The notes under the pieces were generated by a model that saw only the letters and a program-made list of their open reading frames with translations, was not told the DNA's origin and made no database searches. Shown one piece after another: positions 36,583 through 45,157 of a stretch of 64,000 bases of DNA. Numbering within the stretch: the first letter of the stretch is position 1; each line of letters starts with the position of its first letter. Origin of the DNA: G963676655 sp963678305 (GTDB lineage: Bacteria > Verrucomicrobiota > Lentisphaeria > Victivallales > Victivallaceae); assembly GCA_963678305.2 (NCBI GenBank), contig CAXXVV010000011.1, forward strand, positions 62,001-126,000, given 5' to 3'. Made by a program: the position numbers and the translations under genes.

Positions 36583-38195
36583 AATTCAAGAAATTTGTAC
36601 TGTATTGTTCGGCTGTCGCGGCCTCGATTTTACTGTTGGTCGCGATCAGCGGAGTTCAGGGAAAACTTGACGGTCTGATTGAAAAACATGAACTGCGTTA
36701 TACCGGGCAGATCAGGAACGCTCCGCCGCTGGTGGCTTTTACCACTATGGCCATGGGCAGCTTTCGCGGTTTGCTCGCGGACCTTTTGTGGCTGCGGGCC
36801 GCGTCTTTGCAGGATCAGGGTAATTACTTTGAAATGGTGCAGCTGGCCTCGTGGATTACCAAACTGCAACCGCGATTTTCCGGGGCGACCGCGTATCTTG
36901 CCTGGAACATGGCCTATAATATTTCAGTTACCTGTTCCGATTTTGAAGATCGCTGGCGCTGGATCAACCGCGGGATCGAACTGATCCGGGATGAAGCGCT
37001 GGAATATAATCCTTCCGACCCGATGCTCTACAAAGAATTGGGCTGGATCTATCAACATAAAATAGGGAATGTCCTTGACGATGCTAATCTTTATTACAAG
37101 AATAAACTGGCTATCGGATTAACCAAGATAGTCGGCTCCAATCCTGACTGGGAGAAGTTGGCCGAAGCTCCGAAGAACTATGCCGGATTTCTCAAGAAAT
37201 ATCCGGAAGACTCCCGCTTCTGGAAGGTCTTGAAGGACACCGGTTACAAGGATTACGATGCATTCTTCAAGGCTTATCGTGAAGAAGGTAAAATCCCTGA
37301 AAATTTTGCTTTGAAACTGAACAATCCTAAAGAACTGGAAGCCCTGAAAGATTATTTTGAGGCGGAATGGCTCCGGAAAAAATATAAACTTGATGCCGGA
37401 CTGATTGTCGAGATCAATAAAAAGTACGGAACCCTGGACTGGCGTCTGCCGGAAGCCCAGGCCATATATTGGGCCACAAAGGGTCTGGAAGCCACGTCGT
37501 CGCATAAAGATATCAGCTGCGAACGGATGATCACCCAGAGCTTGAAAGATGCTTTCATGAGCGGCAGGCTGCTTTCTATGGACACGGAAAATTTCAAATC
37601 AATCATTACGGTTCCTAACTTGAACGTGGTTGACTCGGTTATCCGGGTCTTTAACGAAGCGTATGAGAACAATAACAAACAGAACAGTTTTCGTTCGGCA
37701 AAACTTAATTTTTATAAAGACGCGATCGTTACAACGTTCAATTACGGTCGCTACAAAAAGGCTCGTGAACTTTATCAACAGTTGAAAAAAGAGGAACCGG
37801 GCAAATACAAGCTCCGGCTCGAACCTTTTGTCATGAAAGAATGGGCCGAGGACGTCAGGGATTCAACCAGCAAAAAAGCTACCGATGTGATTGCCGGACT
37901 GATTACACAGAGCATCAAGTATCTGCTTTACAATGACATTGACGCCGCCCTGGCTCGGGAAAAGATGGCCAGGTATATCTGGAAGAGCTACATGGAATAC
38001 AATGCCGATACCAAGGAACGTACCGGACTGGCGCCATATTCAGAGATCAAGAAAACGGTTGTCGAAAGCTATAAAAAGAATCTGCCGCCGGTTCTGGCGG
38101 AACTCCTGAAAACCAAAATTCAGGAATCTGAAGCCCAAAAAGAAAAAGATATTAAAGAGCAGAAAAAAGACTTGATCAAAAAATCCACGCGTTAA
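36579..38195 (+). CDS. TPR-like membrane protein of unknown function
   Basis: 538 residues. One N-terminal membrane helix (FVLYCSAVAASILLLVAISG), then a conserved block (TTMAMGSFRGLLADLLWLRA, YFEMVQLASWITKLQPRFSG, YNISVTCSDFEDRWRWINRG) and helical repeats resembling TPR units to the C-terminus, which is Lys/Glu-rich. Four-base overlap with the ABC permease gene suggests coupled translation and perhaps a shared complex. Similar proteins occur in PVC bacteria, without an assigned function. It may be a periplasmic scaffold for the transporter; this is inference. Confidence 0.75.
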   Translation: MKFKKFVLYCSAVAASILLLVAISGVQGKLDGLIEKHELRYTGQIRNAPPLVAFTTMAMGSFRGLLADLLWLRAASLQDQGNYFEMVQLASWITKLQPRFSGATAYLAWNMAYNISVTCSDFEDRWRWINRGIELIRDEALEYNPSDPMLYKELGWIYQHKIGNVLDDANLYYKNKLAIGLTKIVGSNPDWEKLAEAPKNYAGFLKKYPEDSRFWKVLKDTGYKDYDAFFKAYREEGKIPENFALKLNNPKELEALKDYFEAEWLRKKYKLDAGLIVEINKKYGTLDWRLPEAQAIYWATKGLEATSSHKDISCERMITQSLKDAFMSGRLLSMDTENFKSIITVPNLNVVDSVIRVFNEAYENNNKQNSFRSAKLNFYKDAIVTTFNYGRYKKARELYQQLKKEEPGKYKLRLEPFVMKEWAEDVRDSTSKKATDVIAGLITQSIKYLLYNDIDAALAREKMARYIWKSYMEYNADTKERTGLAPYSEIKKTVVESYKKNLPPVLAELLKTKIQESEAQKEKDIKEQKKDLIKKSTR

Positions 38196-38216
38196 AGATC
38201 CGGTCAGGACCTCGTT

Positions 38217-39146
38217 ATGGATTACGATGCTTTACTGGAATTAAAAGCCGGGAGTTTTTCCTGGTCACCACGCCGTCATCGCCTCTTTGAGACGTGTCGG
38301 CGTGCCTGTTTTCTGCGTTATTACGCAGCTAATCATGGCGTCCCTTGTGATGCGTCTGAAGTCCTGCGACTGGCATTTCGTTTAAAACATCTCAAATTCC
38401 GGAGCTCATGGGCGGTGGAGATTCTGACTGAAGCCTTGTACCACGCGAAACTTCAGTCTCGCGAAAGCGGAGAATCAGAGAAATCGTTCTTCTATCGAAT
38501 GGAAAAAGAAGTCAACCGCCTTTACAACCGTGGTCGAATGCAGCTCTTCGACGAAGAGTGGCGGCGTGACCCGAAGACGTTGAATTTATTTGAAGTTTAT
38601 TATAGGAAAAGTCGACCGGAAGAGGTTTTTGATCAAATATGGGATATTCTTTGCGGGGCATGCGAAGCAATTAAAAATTCTGAATTATACTACACTTTGC
38701 TTGAAACTGAGCGAATTCATTTGAAATATAGACCGGGACCGCTAAGTTTTACGATTGGCGATTTTCCGGTGTGGCTTGCCGCTCCTTTTACTGTTCAGCG
38801 CAGCCCGGGTATTGATATGTATATTTTTACTTCTGACAGTGATGTTGAGAATTTTGCATTTCAGGGTGGCTTGTACAAAATTGCGGCCGCGGCCAATAAC
38901 TGGGCTTCGCCGGACTCGGCAAGAGTGATATTTGTTCGATGTGCCGATAGCGGGACATCTTTTCAGGAAATAACTAATCGGCAGGTCAACATTTCTTCCG
39001 TGCTGGATACGGTCAACTGTTCGGTTGCGGAAATGAGGGCGCTGGTTAAACCTGGCAATCAGGTGTTCATGAACGATTTTCCCGGTTGCGGTCAATGCCG
39101 GAATTGCCGGTTTGAAGAATTATGCAAGGATCATGTTGAAAGATGA
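38217..39146 (+). CDS. Cas4/AddB-like Fe-S protein, probably nuclease-deficient
   Basis: 309 residues. The start (FSWSPRRHRLFETCRRACFL) resembles the PD-(D/E)XK helicase-nuclease 'S-x-x-R-x-x-x-x-x-C-P' entry, and the C-terminus has CGQCRNCRFEELC, the last three cysteines of a Cas4/AddB-type 4Fe-4S cluster that would pair with an N-terminal Cys. In the expected active region, GIDMYIFTSDSDVENFAFQG retains an Asp but lacks the usual D/E-x-K followed by a Thr-Gly, so catalysis is doubtful. It is the last gene of the SPFH operon, 21 bp after the TPR-like gene. The fold assignment is pattern-based. Confidence 0.55.
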   Translation: MDYDALLELKAGSFSWSPRRHRLFETCRRACFLRYYAANHGVPCDASEVLRLAFRLKHLKFRSSWAVEILTEALYHAKLQSRESGESEKSFFYRMEKEVNRLYNRGRMQLFDEEWRRDPKTLNLFEVYYRKSRPEEVFDQIWDILCGACEAIKNSELYYTLLETERIHLKYRPGPLSFTIGDFPVWLAAPFTVQRSPGIDMYIFTSDSDVENFAFQGGLYKIAAAANNWASPDSARVIFVRCADSGTSFQEITNRQVNISSVLDTVNCSVAEMRALVKPGNQVFMNDFPGCGQCRNCRFEELCKDHVER

Positions 39147-39287
39147 ATATTGAAAGAAACAACCGGTGAATACTATTGCGGAAAGTATTAAATATTTTTA
39201 TATCAGAGAATCGGAGGCATTGCAACAGTTGCTGTCTCCATGCCTGTCCGTGCCCGTCAAAATGTGTAATGGTATCGGGAGGCTTGT

Positions 39288-40100
39288 ATGAACGCTAAAC
39301 GAATATTTCTTGAAATATGTTATGATGGTACGGGTTATTGCGGGTGGCAAAGCCAGCCTAGTGGTATAACAGTCCAGGACACGCTTGAACTGGCTCTAAA
39401 CAAATTCTATAAAACCAGCCGTCTTCGATTGACTGGAAGTAGTAGAACCGATACCGGGGTCCATGCCCTTGGCTATGCCGCTTGTTTTGATCTGCCTGAC
39501 TATCCGGTTATCCCGCTTGACAAACTCCATGCCGCTCTTAACCGGGTCTTGCCTGGTACAATTAAAGTCAAACGCATGCATGAGGTTGATAAATCTTTTC
39601 ATCCGCGATATGATGCGTTGGGAAAAGCCTATACCTATGTTTTCAATCTTGGTCCGATTAATCCTTTTTCCGCCCGTTACAGTTGTCAAATTACATACAA
39701 GATGAATGTTGACAGTCTTAAGCAGGCGGCGAAATATCTGGAAGGCACCCATGATTTCAGTTCATTCGCCTGCGAAGGTGGAAATAAGGTTCCGAACAAG
39801 ATCAGAACAATTTATCGGATCGATGTTCAGGAGTTTGGTCCGTATTTGTGCGTAACATTCATCGGTAGTGGTTTTCTCTATAAAATGGTTCGAAGTATCG
39901 TCGGAACTCTGACCAAAGTATCTTCCGGTAAACTTTTCCCGGAAGACATTAAGACTATTCTTGATGCGAAAAACCGGGACGCGGCGGGAGAAACGGCTCC
40001 AGGATGCGGTCTCTTTCTCATGAAAGTTTTTTATGATGGTGAAGATCCTGCCGCTTTCAAACTTGAACGTCTTCCGTTCGAATATCCAATGACTGATTAA
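39288..40100 (+). CDS. truA: tRNA pseudouridine(38-40) synthase
   Basis: 270 residues, family length. Catalytic Asp55 lies in GSSRTDTGVHALGY. LEICYDGTGYCGWQSQPSG at the start and GTHDFSSFACEG later are typical. GGGAGG precedes the ATG. It isomerises uridines at positions 38-40 of tRNA anticodon arms. It converges on the SEDS gene; no clear terminator is seen in the 123-bp gap. Confidence 0.96.
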   Translation: MNAKRIFLEICYDGTGYCGWQSQPSGITVQDTLELALNKFYKTSRLRLTGSSRTDTGVHALGYAACFDLPDYPVIPLDKLHAALNRVLPGTIKVKRMHEVDKSFHPRYDALGKAYTYVFNLGPINPFSARYSCQITYKMNVDSLKQAAKYLEGTHDFSSFACEGGNKVPNKIRTIYRIDVQEFGPYLCVTFIGSGFLYKMVRSIVGTLTKVSSGKLFPEDIKTILDAKNRDAAGETAPGCGLFLMKVFYDGEDPAAFKLERLPFEYPMTD

Positions 40101-40223
40101 ATGGAATTATCTCTGCGAGTATCTTTTCTTGTCATATACAAATAATCAGACAGTTTGATTATTGTAAAGTCTTAAGTGTCTCGTAGATAAGGTTATCTGC
40201 AAATTGCCAGGGGGTGTACGGGA

Positions 40224-41351
40224 TCAGTCTTGAAAAGCAACATCGCCGGCGGCTTCTCGCCGGCCGCCTATACCAAGAGCAATACCTGTCGCCACCATAA
40301 TGGAAAGAACGGAACTGCCGCCGTAACTGATTAATGGCAGGGTTAAACCGGTCGGAGGCAGGAGCGTGACATTTACACTGATGTGTACCAGAGCCTGGGC
40401 AGTAAAGAAGACCCCGACGCTCATGACAAATATCCTTTCAAACCGGTTCTTGCATTTCAAAGCCAATCGATAGAACAGATAAGTTAAAAACAGAAATCCG
40501 AAAATAACCGGCAAAGCGCCAATGACCCCGACCGATTCAGACAGCGTTGCAAAAACGGAATCGCTGTGAGCCAGCGGCAGATAAGAATTGGACCAGACGT
40601 TTTCTCCTGAACCGGTCCCGGTCAGTCCGCCGCGGGCAAGGGTAAACTGAAATTGCCTTATATGCCATCCGCTGCCGGTAGGGTCGGCAGCGGGGTCCCA
40701 GTACCCTTTGAAACGATCCATAATATAAGGCAGATTCCAACAGGCCGCAATTATGCCTGCTATGGCCAGCGGCAACGGGATCAGAAGATAACGCAACTTG
40801 CCTCCAACCAACCAATAGACAGCAAGAAAACCGAACAAATAGATTAACGCAGTGCCGAAATCTGGTTCCAGCATTACCGGAAACACCCATGCCATTGTAA
40901 TTCCGAACATTACGATAAAGCGTTTTATTCCGGGTTTCATTTCCGTGCCTATCCGGCATAGAACCAGAAGAAAAAAAGCTTTGGCCAGTTCAGATGGTTG
41001 AAATAAAACCGGACCTAAAGAAAACCAGCCTCGCATTCCGTTGATCCTTACGCCAAAAATTAAAACCAGGGCAAGCGGCGTGTAAACCGCGGCCGCAAGT
41101 ATCCACAAATATTTATGGAAAAATTCAATGGGAATACGAATTATGGTAAACATTACAGTCATTCCAAGGCCAAGCCACAATAACTGACGACCGGCGTAAT
41201 GGAATGGATCGTCACCGAAACTGGTGGCACTGTAAATGGCCAGACATCCCCAGGTTCCAAGCAAAAACAGGGTTATGGCAATTAGCATTGATACTGAAAA
41301 CAGGGGTAAGTGCTGTTCAAAAATGTCAAGATTTTTATCGTTGTCCGGCAT
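40224..41351 (-). CDS. SEDS family glycan polymerase (FtsW/RodA)
   Basis: 375 residues with about ten membrane helices. The SEDS signatures are QPSELAKAFFLLVLCR, LEPDFGTALIYLFGFLAVYW, and the loop LPLAHSDSVFATLSESVGVI. It ends ISYGGSSVLSIMVATGIALG. SEDS proteins polymerise lipid II into peptidoglycan and need a cognate class B PBP. The gene six bases upstream encodes only the PBP dimerisation ('pedestal') domain, so the pair is atypical. The sequence does not decide between RodA and FtsW. Confidence 0.92.
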   Translation of the reverse strand: MPDNDKNLDIFEQHLPLFSVSMLIAITLFLLGTWGCLAIYSATSFGDDPFHYAGRQLLWLGLGMTVMFTIIRIPIEFFHKYLWILAAAVYTPLALVLIFGVRINGMRGWFSLGPVLFQPSELAKAFFLLVLCRIGTEMKPGIKRFIVMFGITMAWVFPVMLEPDFGTALIYLFGFLAVYWLVGGKLRYLLIPLPLAIAGIIAACWNLPYIMDRFKGYWDPAADPTGSGWHIRQFQFTLARGGLTGTGSGENVWSNSYLPLAHSDSVFATLSESVGVIGALPVIFGFLFLTYLFYRLALKCKNRFERIFVMSVGVFFTAQALVHISVNVTLLPPTGLTLPLISYGGSSVLSIMVATGIALGIGGRREAAGDVAFQD

Positions 41352-41357
41352 AGATTA

Positions 41358-42065
41358 TCAACCTTTTGGTTTGCCTGAATGGTTATTACGAATTTCTTCC
41401 AGACTTCGCTTTAGACGAACATCACGTCCCGGAACCGCTTTGACAAGGCAGGTGAAAGTGCCGGGTATCCAGTTCTTGTTGCGGTCAAGCATGATTTTAT
41501 ATTTTCCGGGTGTCCCGCTAAGCTCTTTATCGTATAACTTCTCACATCCGCTGGCGCCTTTGAGTACCTTGCCGTCGAATTCGACGTTGCCGATAAGCTG
41601 TCGGACTTCAGGGAATTCTATAACCCGGCGGACGATGCGGAATTTGATTTTTAAAGACGGGTGGTCCGGGATCAGTTCCCGCAGCATATCAACTTCGGTC
41701 GGACTCAGGTCCTGTTTGATTATCGAATTTTCATCTTGAAGGATGGTAGTACTAAGGTCACCGATTCTCCGGGTCAGAATATTGATCAGTTGTTTGCGGT
41801 ATTCGGGAGAACCGGGAAGGTCCAGAATGTAAAGATCGTAGTGTCTTTCCGACCAGGCCAGCGGCACCCCGTTACAGTCAAGTATCCGGCCGCGCCCGGC
41901 GGTATAAATACCTTCCCGGCAGGACAGTTTGTTTCCCTGAATCAGATAATATTGACGTTGCCAGTAAGCATAATAGAGATAATTGAACAATATGAAAATG
42001 GTCCAACAGCAAAAAAATGCTATTAACCAGAGCGCTCTTTTCTTGAAATTGCCGCCAGTCATCAT
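41358..42065 (-). CDS. PBP dimerisation (pedestal) domain protein without transpeptidase
   Basis: 235 residues. One membrane helix (LWLIAFFCCWTIFILFNYLY) is followed by the class B PBP N-terminal module: REGIYTAGRGRILDCNGVPL then AWSERHYDLYILD, and ending GASGCEKLYDKELSGTPGKY ... TCLVKAVPGRDVRLKRSLEE. In PBP2/FtsI the last motif runs straight into the transpeptidase domain, but here the protein stops after about 15 more residues, and the SEDS gene begins six bases later. No SxxK, SxN or KTG motif is present. The PBP2 pedestal is known to activate RodA, so this could be a stand-alone activator. Truncation by deletion is the alternative. Confidence 0.75.
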   Translation of the reverse strand: MMTGGNFKKRALWLIAFFCCWTIFILFNYLYYAYWQRQYYLIQGNKLSCREGIYTAGRGRILDCNGVPLAWSERHYDLYILDLPGSPEYRKQLINILTRRIGDLSTTILQDENSIIKQDLSPTEVDMLRELIPDHPSLKIKFRIVRRVIEFPEVRQLIGNVEFDGKVLKGASGCEKLYDKELSGTPGKYKIMLDRNKNWIPGTFTCLVKAVPGRDVRLKRSLEEIRNNHSGKPKG

Positions 42066-42154
42066 CAGGTTCCATGTTCCTGGAGTTGCGAAAAAGCCTG
42101 AAACATTAGTGTTTCAGCATATTCCGGTTGAATTCGGCCGGTATTTTACCAGGA

Positions 42155-42802
42155 TTATTTTTTCTTATTGACCTGGATTGAATTCTGGATGTGGCGACAT
42201 ACTGACAAAACCGCAATTTCGAGTGATGTACTGAAGGCCGGATAGGAACCGTCAGAAAGGGTCACCCAATTCCCGGTTGGATAAATACAACCTTCCCAGG
42301 TGACCCCTTTTTGACCTGGCATTCCATAGACGAAAACCCGGCTGTAGTGACCATAGATCAAAGTCGGATATTCACTTGAAACATCAGCTAAAGCTCCACC
42401 ATGAGTTTGACGGTAGACAGTCAGCACTATATTGGCCATGCGTTGGGAGAATACCATCGCTCTGACATGTTCATAGTCCTGAGCAATCTCTTCATTTTCC
42501 TTAACGGTTTTGAGTCTTTTTTCGATTAGCTTTTCACGGTATTTAACCGTTCTTTTTTCAAAAACTTTTGCTTGCTGAGGATTATAACCGAATTTTTTCT
42601 GGATGTTTTCGGGCAGGTCGGTAAATTTAAGGCCGCGCATAACCATGACGCCTTTTTTATTGGTATAGCTGATGTCGAATCCGACCGGAGTGATACTTGA
42701 AACGCTGACATTTTTATAGGTTTTACCGTCTTTAGTGGTAATATTAAGAGCGCTTAATGAAAATGTTGCGGAAATAAATGCTGCCAGTAAAATTCTCTTC
42801 AT
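42155..42802 (-). CDS. Secreted protein of unknown function
   Basis: 215 residues with a signal peptide (MKRILLAAFISATFSLSALN). A small beta domain follows (TTKDGKTYKNVSVSSITPVG, FDISYTNKKGVMVMRGLKFT, DLPENIQKKFGYNPQQAKVF), the pattern of a short SH3-like module seen in many PVC secreted proteins. The second half has a conserved-looking LIYGHYSRVFVYGMPGQKGV. No known family. It could be in an operon with the pedestal gene 90 bp downstream, but there is no proof. Confidence 0.7.
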   Translation of the reverse strand: MKRILLAAFISATFSLSALNITTKDGKTYKNVSVSSITPVGFDISYTNKKGVMVMRGLKFTDLPENIQKKFGYNPQQAKVFEKRTVKYREKLIEKRLKTVKENEEIAQDYEHVRAMVFSQRMANIVLTVYRQTHGGALADVSSEYPTLIYGHYSRVFVYGMPGQKGVTWEGCIYPTGNWVTLSDGSYPAFSTSLEIAVLSVCRHIQNSIQVNKKK

Positions 42803-43016
42803 ATCACAATCTCCTTAAAATGACTTTGCTTCCTTACTGGAATAATGGTACGATAAAATAAAAATAAACCTTGTCAGATGATAATTCAAGCTTTTTCGTA
42901 CAATAAACCTGATAATCTTTAGCTTTTTTTCTTGTAATTCAAGCATAAAGACGCTATTTTAAGACTTAATTGAGGTAATAGTTAAGAAGTTAATTTACAA
43001 TGGGAGTTTAACTCGA

Positions 43017-43589
43017 ATGATTAAACATTTGATGTTTTTGCTTGCTGCTGCATGCTGTCTGACCGGATGTATGAATGTCAATTATGAGCCGATAAATGAG
43101 AGTCGTTCTTTAACGCCGACATCTCCTCAGGCCGTCAAAGTATTCAATAATCCCGGCAAAGTAAAAAAACAATATCAGACCATTGGTTACTGCATTGTTT
43201 CAGGCAATTATCGCGATTATTCCAGGGATGACATTGTTAAACGGCTGCAAAAAGAGGCGGCGCAAGCTGGGGCCGATGGTGTCGTCATCAATACTTATTC
43301 AGTGGTTCCGGTTGATTCGGAACGCCTGCGTCAGCTTACCGATATGCAGAATATGCGGGCTGATGTATTCACCGCCGGAAATGGTCGCGGCGGTTCCGGC
43401 TGGGATCGTTTATCGGCAAACTTTGATAGTGGTTACGGCTCAGTTGATGAGCGTAAAGCCGTCAGAACTTACAACTATCGCCGGGTTATCAGAGCGAAGT
43501 TTATTACTTTCAAAGATCTGAAACTTGAACCGGTAAAGACGATTGCGGTCAAAGTCGATAAGAAAAAGAACGTACCGGCAAAAAAATGA
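43017..43589 (+). CDS. Lipoprotein of unknown function
   Basis: 190 residues. Signal with lipobox LTGC (MIKHLMFLLAAACCLTGCMN). The domain after it reads YQTIGYCIVSGNYRDYSRDD, IVKRLQKEAAQAGADGVVIN, the pattern of small envelope proteins in which a Gly-rich turn precedes a helix with AGADGVV (as in YbjQ/RcsF-like folds). The rest is Tyr/Arg-rich and ends in Lys. The stop overlaps trmO's start (ATGA). Confidence 0.75.
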   Translation: MIKHLMFLLAAACCLTGCMNVNYEPINESRSLTPTSPQAVKVFNNPGKVKKQYQTIGYCIVSGNYRDYSRDDIVKRLQKEAAQAGADGVVINTYSVVPVDSERLRQLTDMQNMRADVFTAGNGRGGSGWDRLSANFDSGYGSVDERKAVRTYNYRRVIRAKFITFKDLKLEPVKTIAVKVDKKKNVPAKK

Positions 43590-44386
43590 GCCCGCCGGAT
43601 TCGCCATCACCGGTTTGTTATATTCCAATCGGTCATGTGCGTTGTGACCGCCGCTACCGCAGTGAGACTCCGCGTCAGGGGGTGTTCGCCAGTAATTCGG
43701 GAGTGATCGAGTTGGTTCAGGGACATGAATATGAAACTGCGTTACGCGATCTTGATGAATTTTCTCATATCTGGGTCATCTATGATTTGCACCTGAATAA
43801 ACACTGGAAACCGGTTGTTTCTCCGCCAGTTACCGCTGAACGTAAGCGCTTTGGAGTTTTTGCCACCCGTTCACCACATCGTCCATGTTCAATCGGAATG
43901 AGCTGTGTCAGACTTGATAAAGTTGAAAAACTAAAGTTGCATATCCGTGACTTTGATATGCTTGACGGCACCCCGGTGCTGGATATAAAACCATATATAC
44001 CTGATACTGATATTATTCCTGAGGCGTCTCGCGGCTGGTTGGCGGATTCGAATGACCAATACACGGTTTCTTTTGAGCCGTCAGCGGAGGCGGCAATGAG
44101 CTGGCTGGTGAATCATAGCGGCCCGGATTTGCAGAATTTTTGTTTGACTCAGCTTACGGTTAATCCGCTGGATGCAAAACGCAAAAGAGTCCGTCGGCTC
44201 GATCCTGAAAAAGGCGTGATCCATTGCCGGACCTGGAGAATCCTGTTCACAATCGATGTTGCAGCCCGAAATATTGAAGTAATTGAAATTGAATCGAATT
44301 ATTCTGCTCAAGAACTGGTGATTGGAGCTGAAGACCGCTATCATGACAAACAATTGCACCGGGAGTTCCTAAAAGGCTTTTCCTGA
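43586..44386 (+). CDS. trmO: tRNA (adenine(37)-N6)-methyltransferase TrmO
   Basis: 266 residues. The conserved PIGHVRCDRRYRSETPRQGV, LRDLDEFSHIWVIYDLHLNK, RFGVFATRSPHRPCSIGMSC and the C-terminal domain segment RRLDPEKGVIHCRTWRILFT identify it. TrmO methylates t6A37 of tRNA-Thr using S-adenosylmethionine. It overlaps the upstream lipoprotein gene by four bases; this seems to be chance coupling, as the two have no known functional link. Confidence 0.93.
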   Translation: MSPPDSPSPVCYIPIGHVRCDRRYRSETPRQGVFASNSGVIELVQGHEYETALRDLDEFSHIWVIYDLHLNKHWKPVVSPPVTAERKRFGVFATRSPHRPCSIGMSCVRLDKVEKLKLHIRDFDMLDGTPVLDIKPYIPDTDIIPEASRGWLADSNDQYTVSFEPSAEAAMSWLVNHSGPDLQNFCLTQLTVNPLDAKRKRVRRLDPEKGVIHCRTWRILFTIDVAARNIEVIEIESNYSAQELVIGAEDRYHDKQLHREFLKGFS

Positions 44387-44499
44387 TTGTGATAAAATAG
44401 TTTTTTTTTGTATTTTAAGCTTGGTTTTTCATTAAACAGGCGTTAGATTAGGTTTATAGAATTAATAAATGTAACACGTAAACTGTTCACAGGTGAGTA

Positions 44500-45120
44500 A
44501 TGAGAAAAGATGTCAACATCCTGATCGTTGAAGACAGTATGACTCAGGCGATTAAGCTGCAAGCATCCCTGGATCTGAACAATTTTCGGACTCGAATGGC
44601 TCATAACGGAGTTGAGGCCCTGCAAAAGATTGAAGAGGAAAAGCCGACGCTGGTTTTATCTGATGTGGTAATGCCGGAAATGGATGGTTTTGAATTTTGC
44701 AAAAGGGTCAAGAGCAATCCTGAAACAAAAGATATTCCGGTTATTCTGTTGACGGCTTTGTCCGATCCTCAGGATGTTGTTCGCGGCCTTGAAGTCGGTG
44801 CGGATAATTTTTTGATAAAACCTTGCTCTGATCAGGCTCTGATGACCAGGGTGGACTATATTTTAACCAATCTTGAAATTCGTAATAATTCTCCGATAGA
44901 CATGGGTCTGGAGATATTCTTTAACGGAAAACATCATTCCATTTCATCGCAGCGTTTGCAAATTCTCGATATGTTATTTTCTGCTTTTGATAACGTTTAC
45001 CAGCAGAAAAATGATTTGAATCGTTGTCTGGAGGATCTTCAGGTGGCAAGTGTCCGCATTGAATTGCTAGAAAAAGAAAACAAGCGCTTGCGGGAGGAAC
45101 TTGAAGCGTTGAAGAAATAA
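44500..45120 (+). CDS. Response regulator with C-terminal coiled coil
   Basis: 206 residues. Receiver domain with phospho-acceptor Asp55 (LVLSDVVMPEMDG), acidic pair Glu11-Asp12 and Lys107 (NFLIKP). A linker with NGKHHSISSQRLQILDMLFS follows, then a coiled coil (LEDLQVASVRIELLEKENKR, LREELEALKK) and no DNA-binding output. The start of the next protein repeats the same architecture to about residue 165 before its kinase domain, so the two genes share an origin. It probably serves as an input or phosphorelay partner for the kinase 37 bp downstream. Confidence 0.9.
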   Translation: MRKDVNILIVEDSMTQAIKLQASLDLNNFRTRMAHNGVEALQKIEEEKPTLVLSDVVMPEMDGFEFCKRVKSNPETKDIPVILLTALSDPQDVVRGLEVGADNFLIKPCSDQALMTRVDYILTNLEIRNNSPIDMGLEIFFNGKHHSISSQRLQILDMLFSAFDNVYQQKNDLNRCLEDLQVASVRIELLEKENKRLREELEALKK

Positions 45121-45157
45121 GATTGACAAATCAATTTTACGTACAGAGCGCTTTTTT

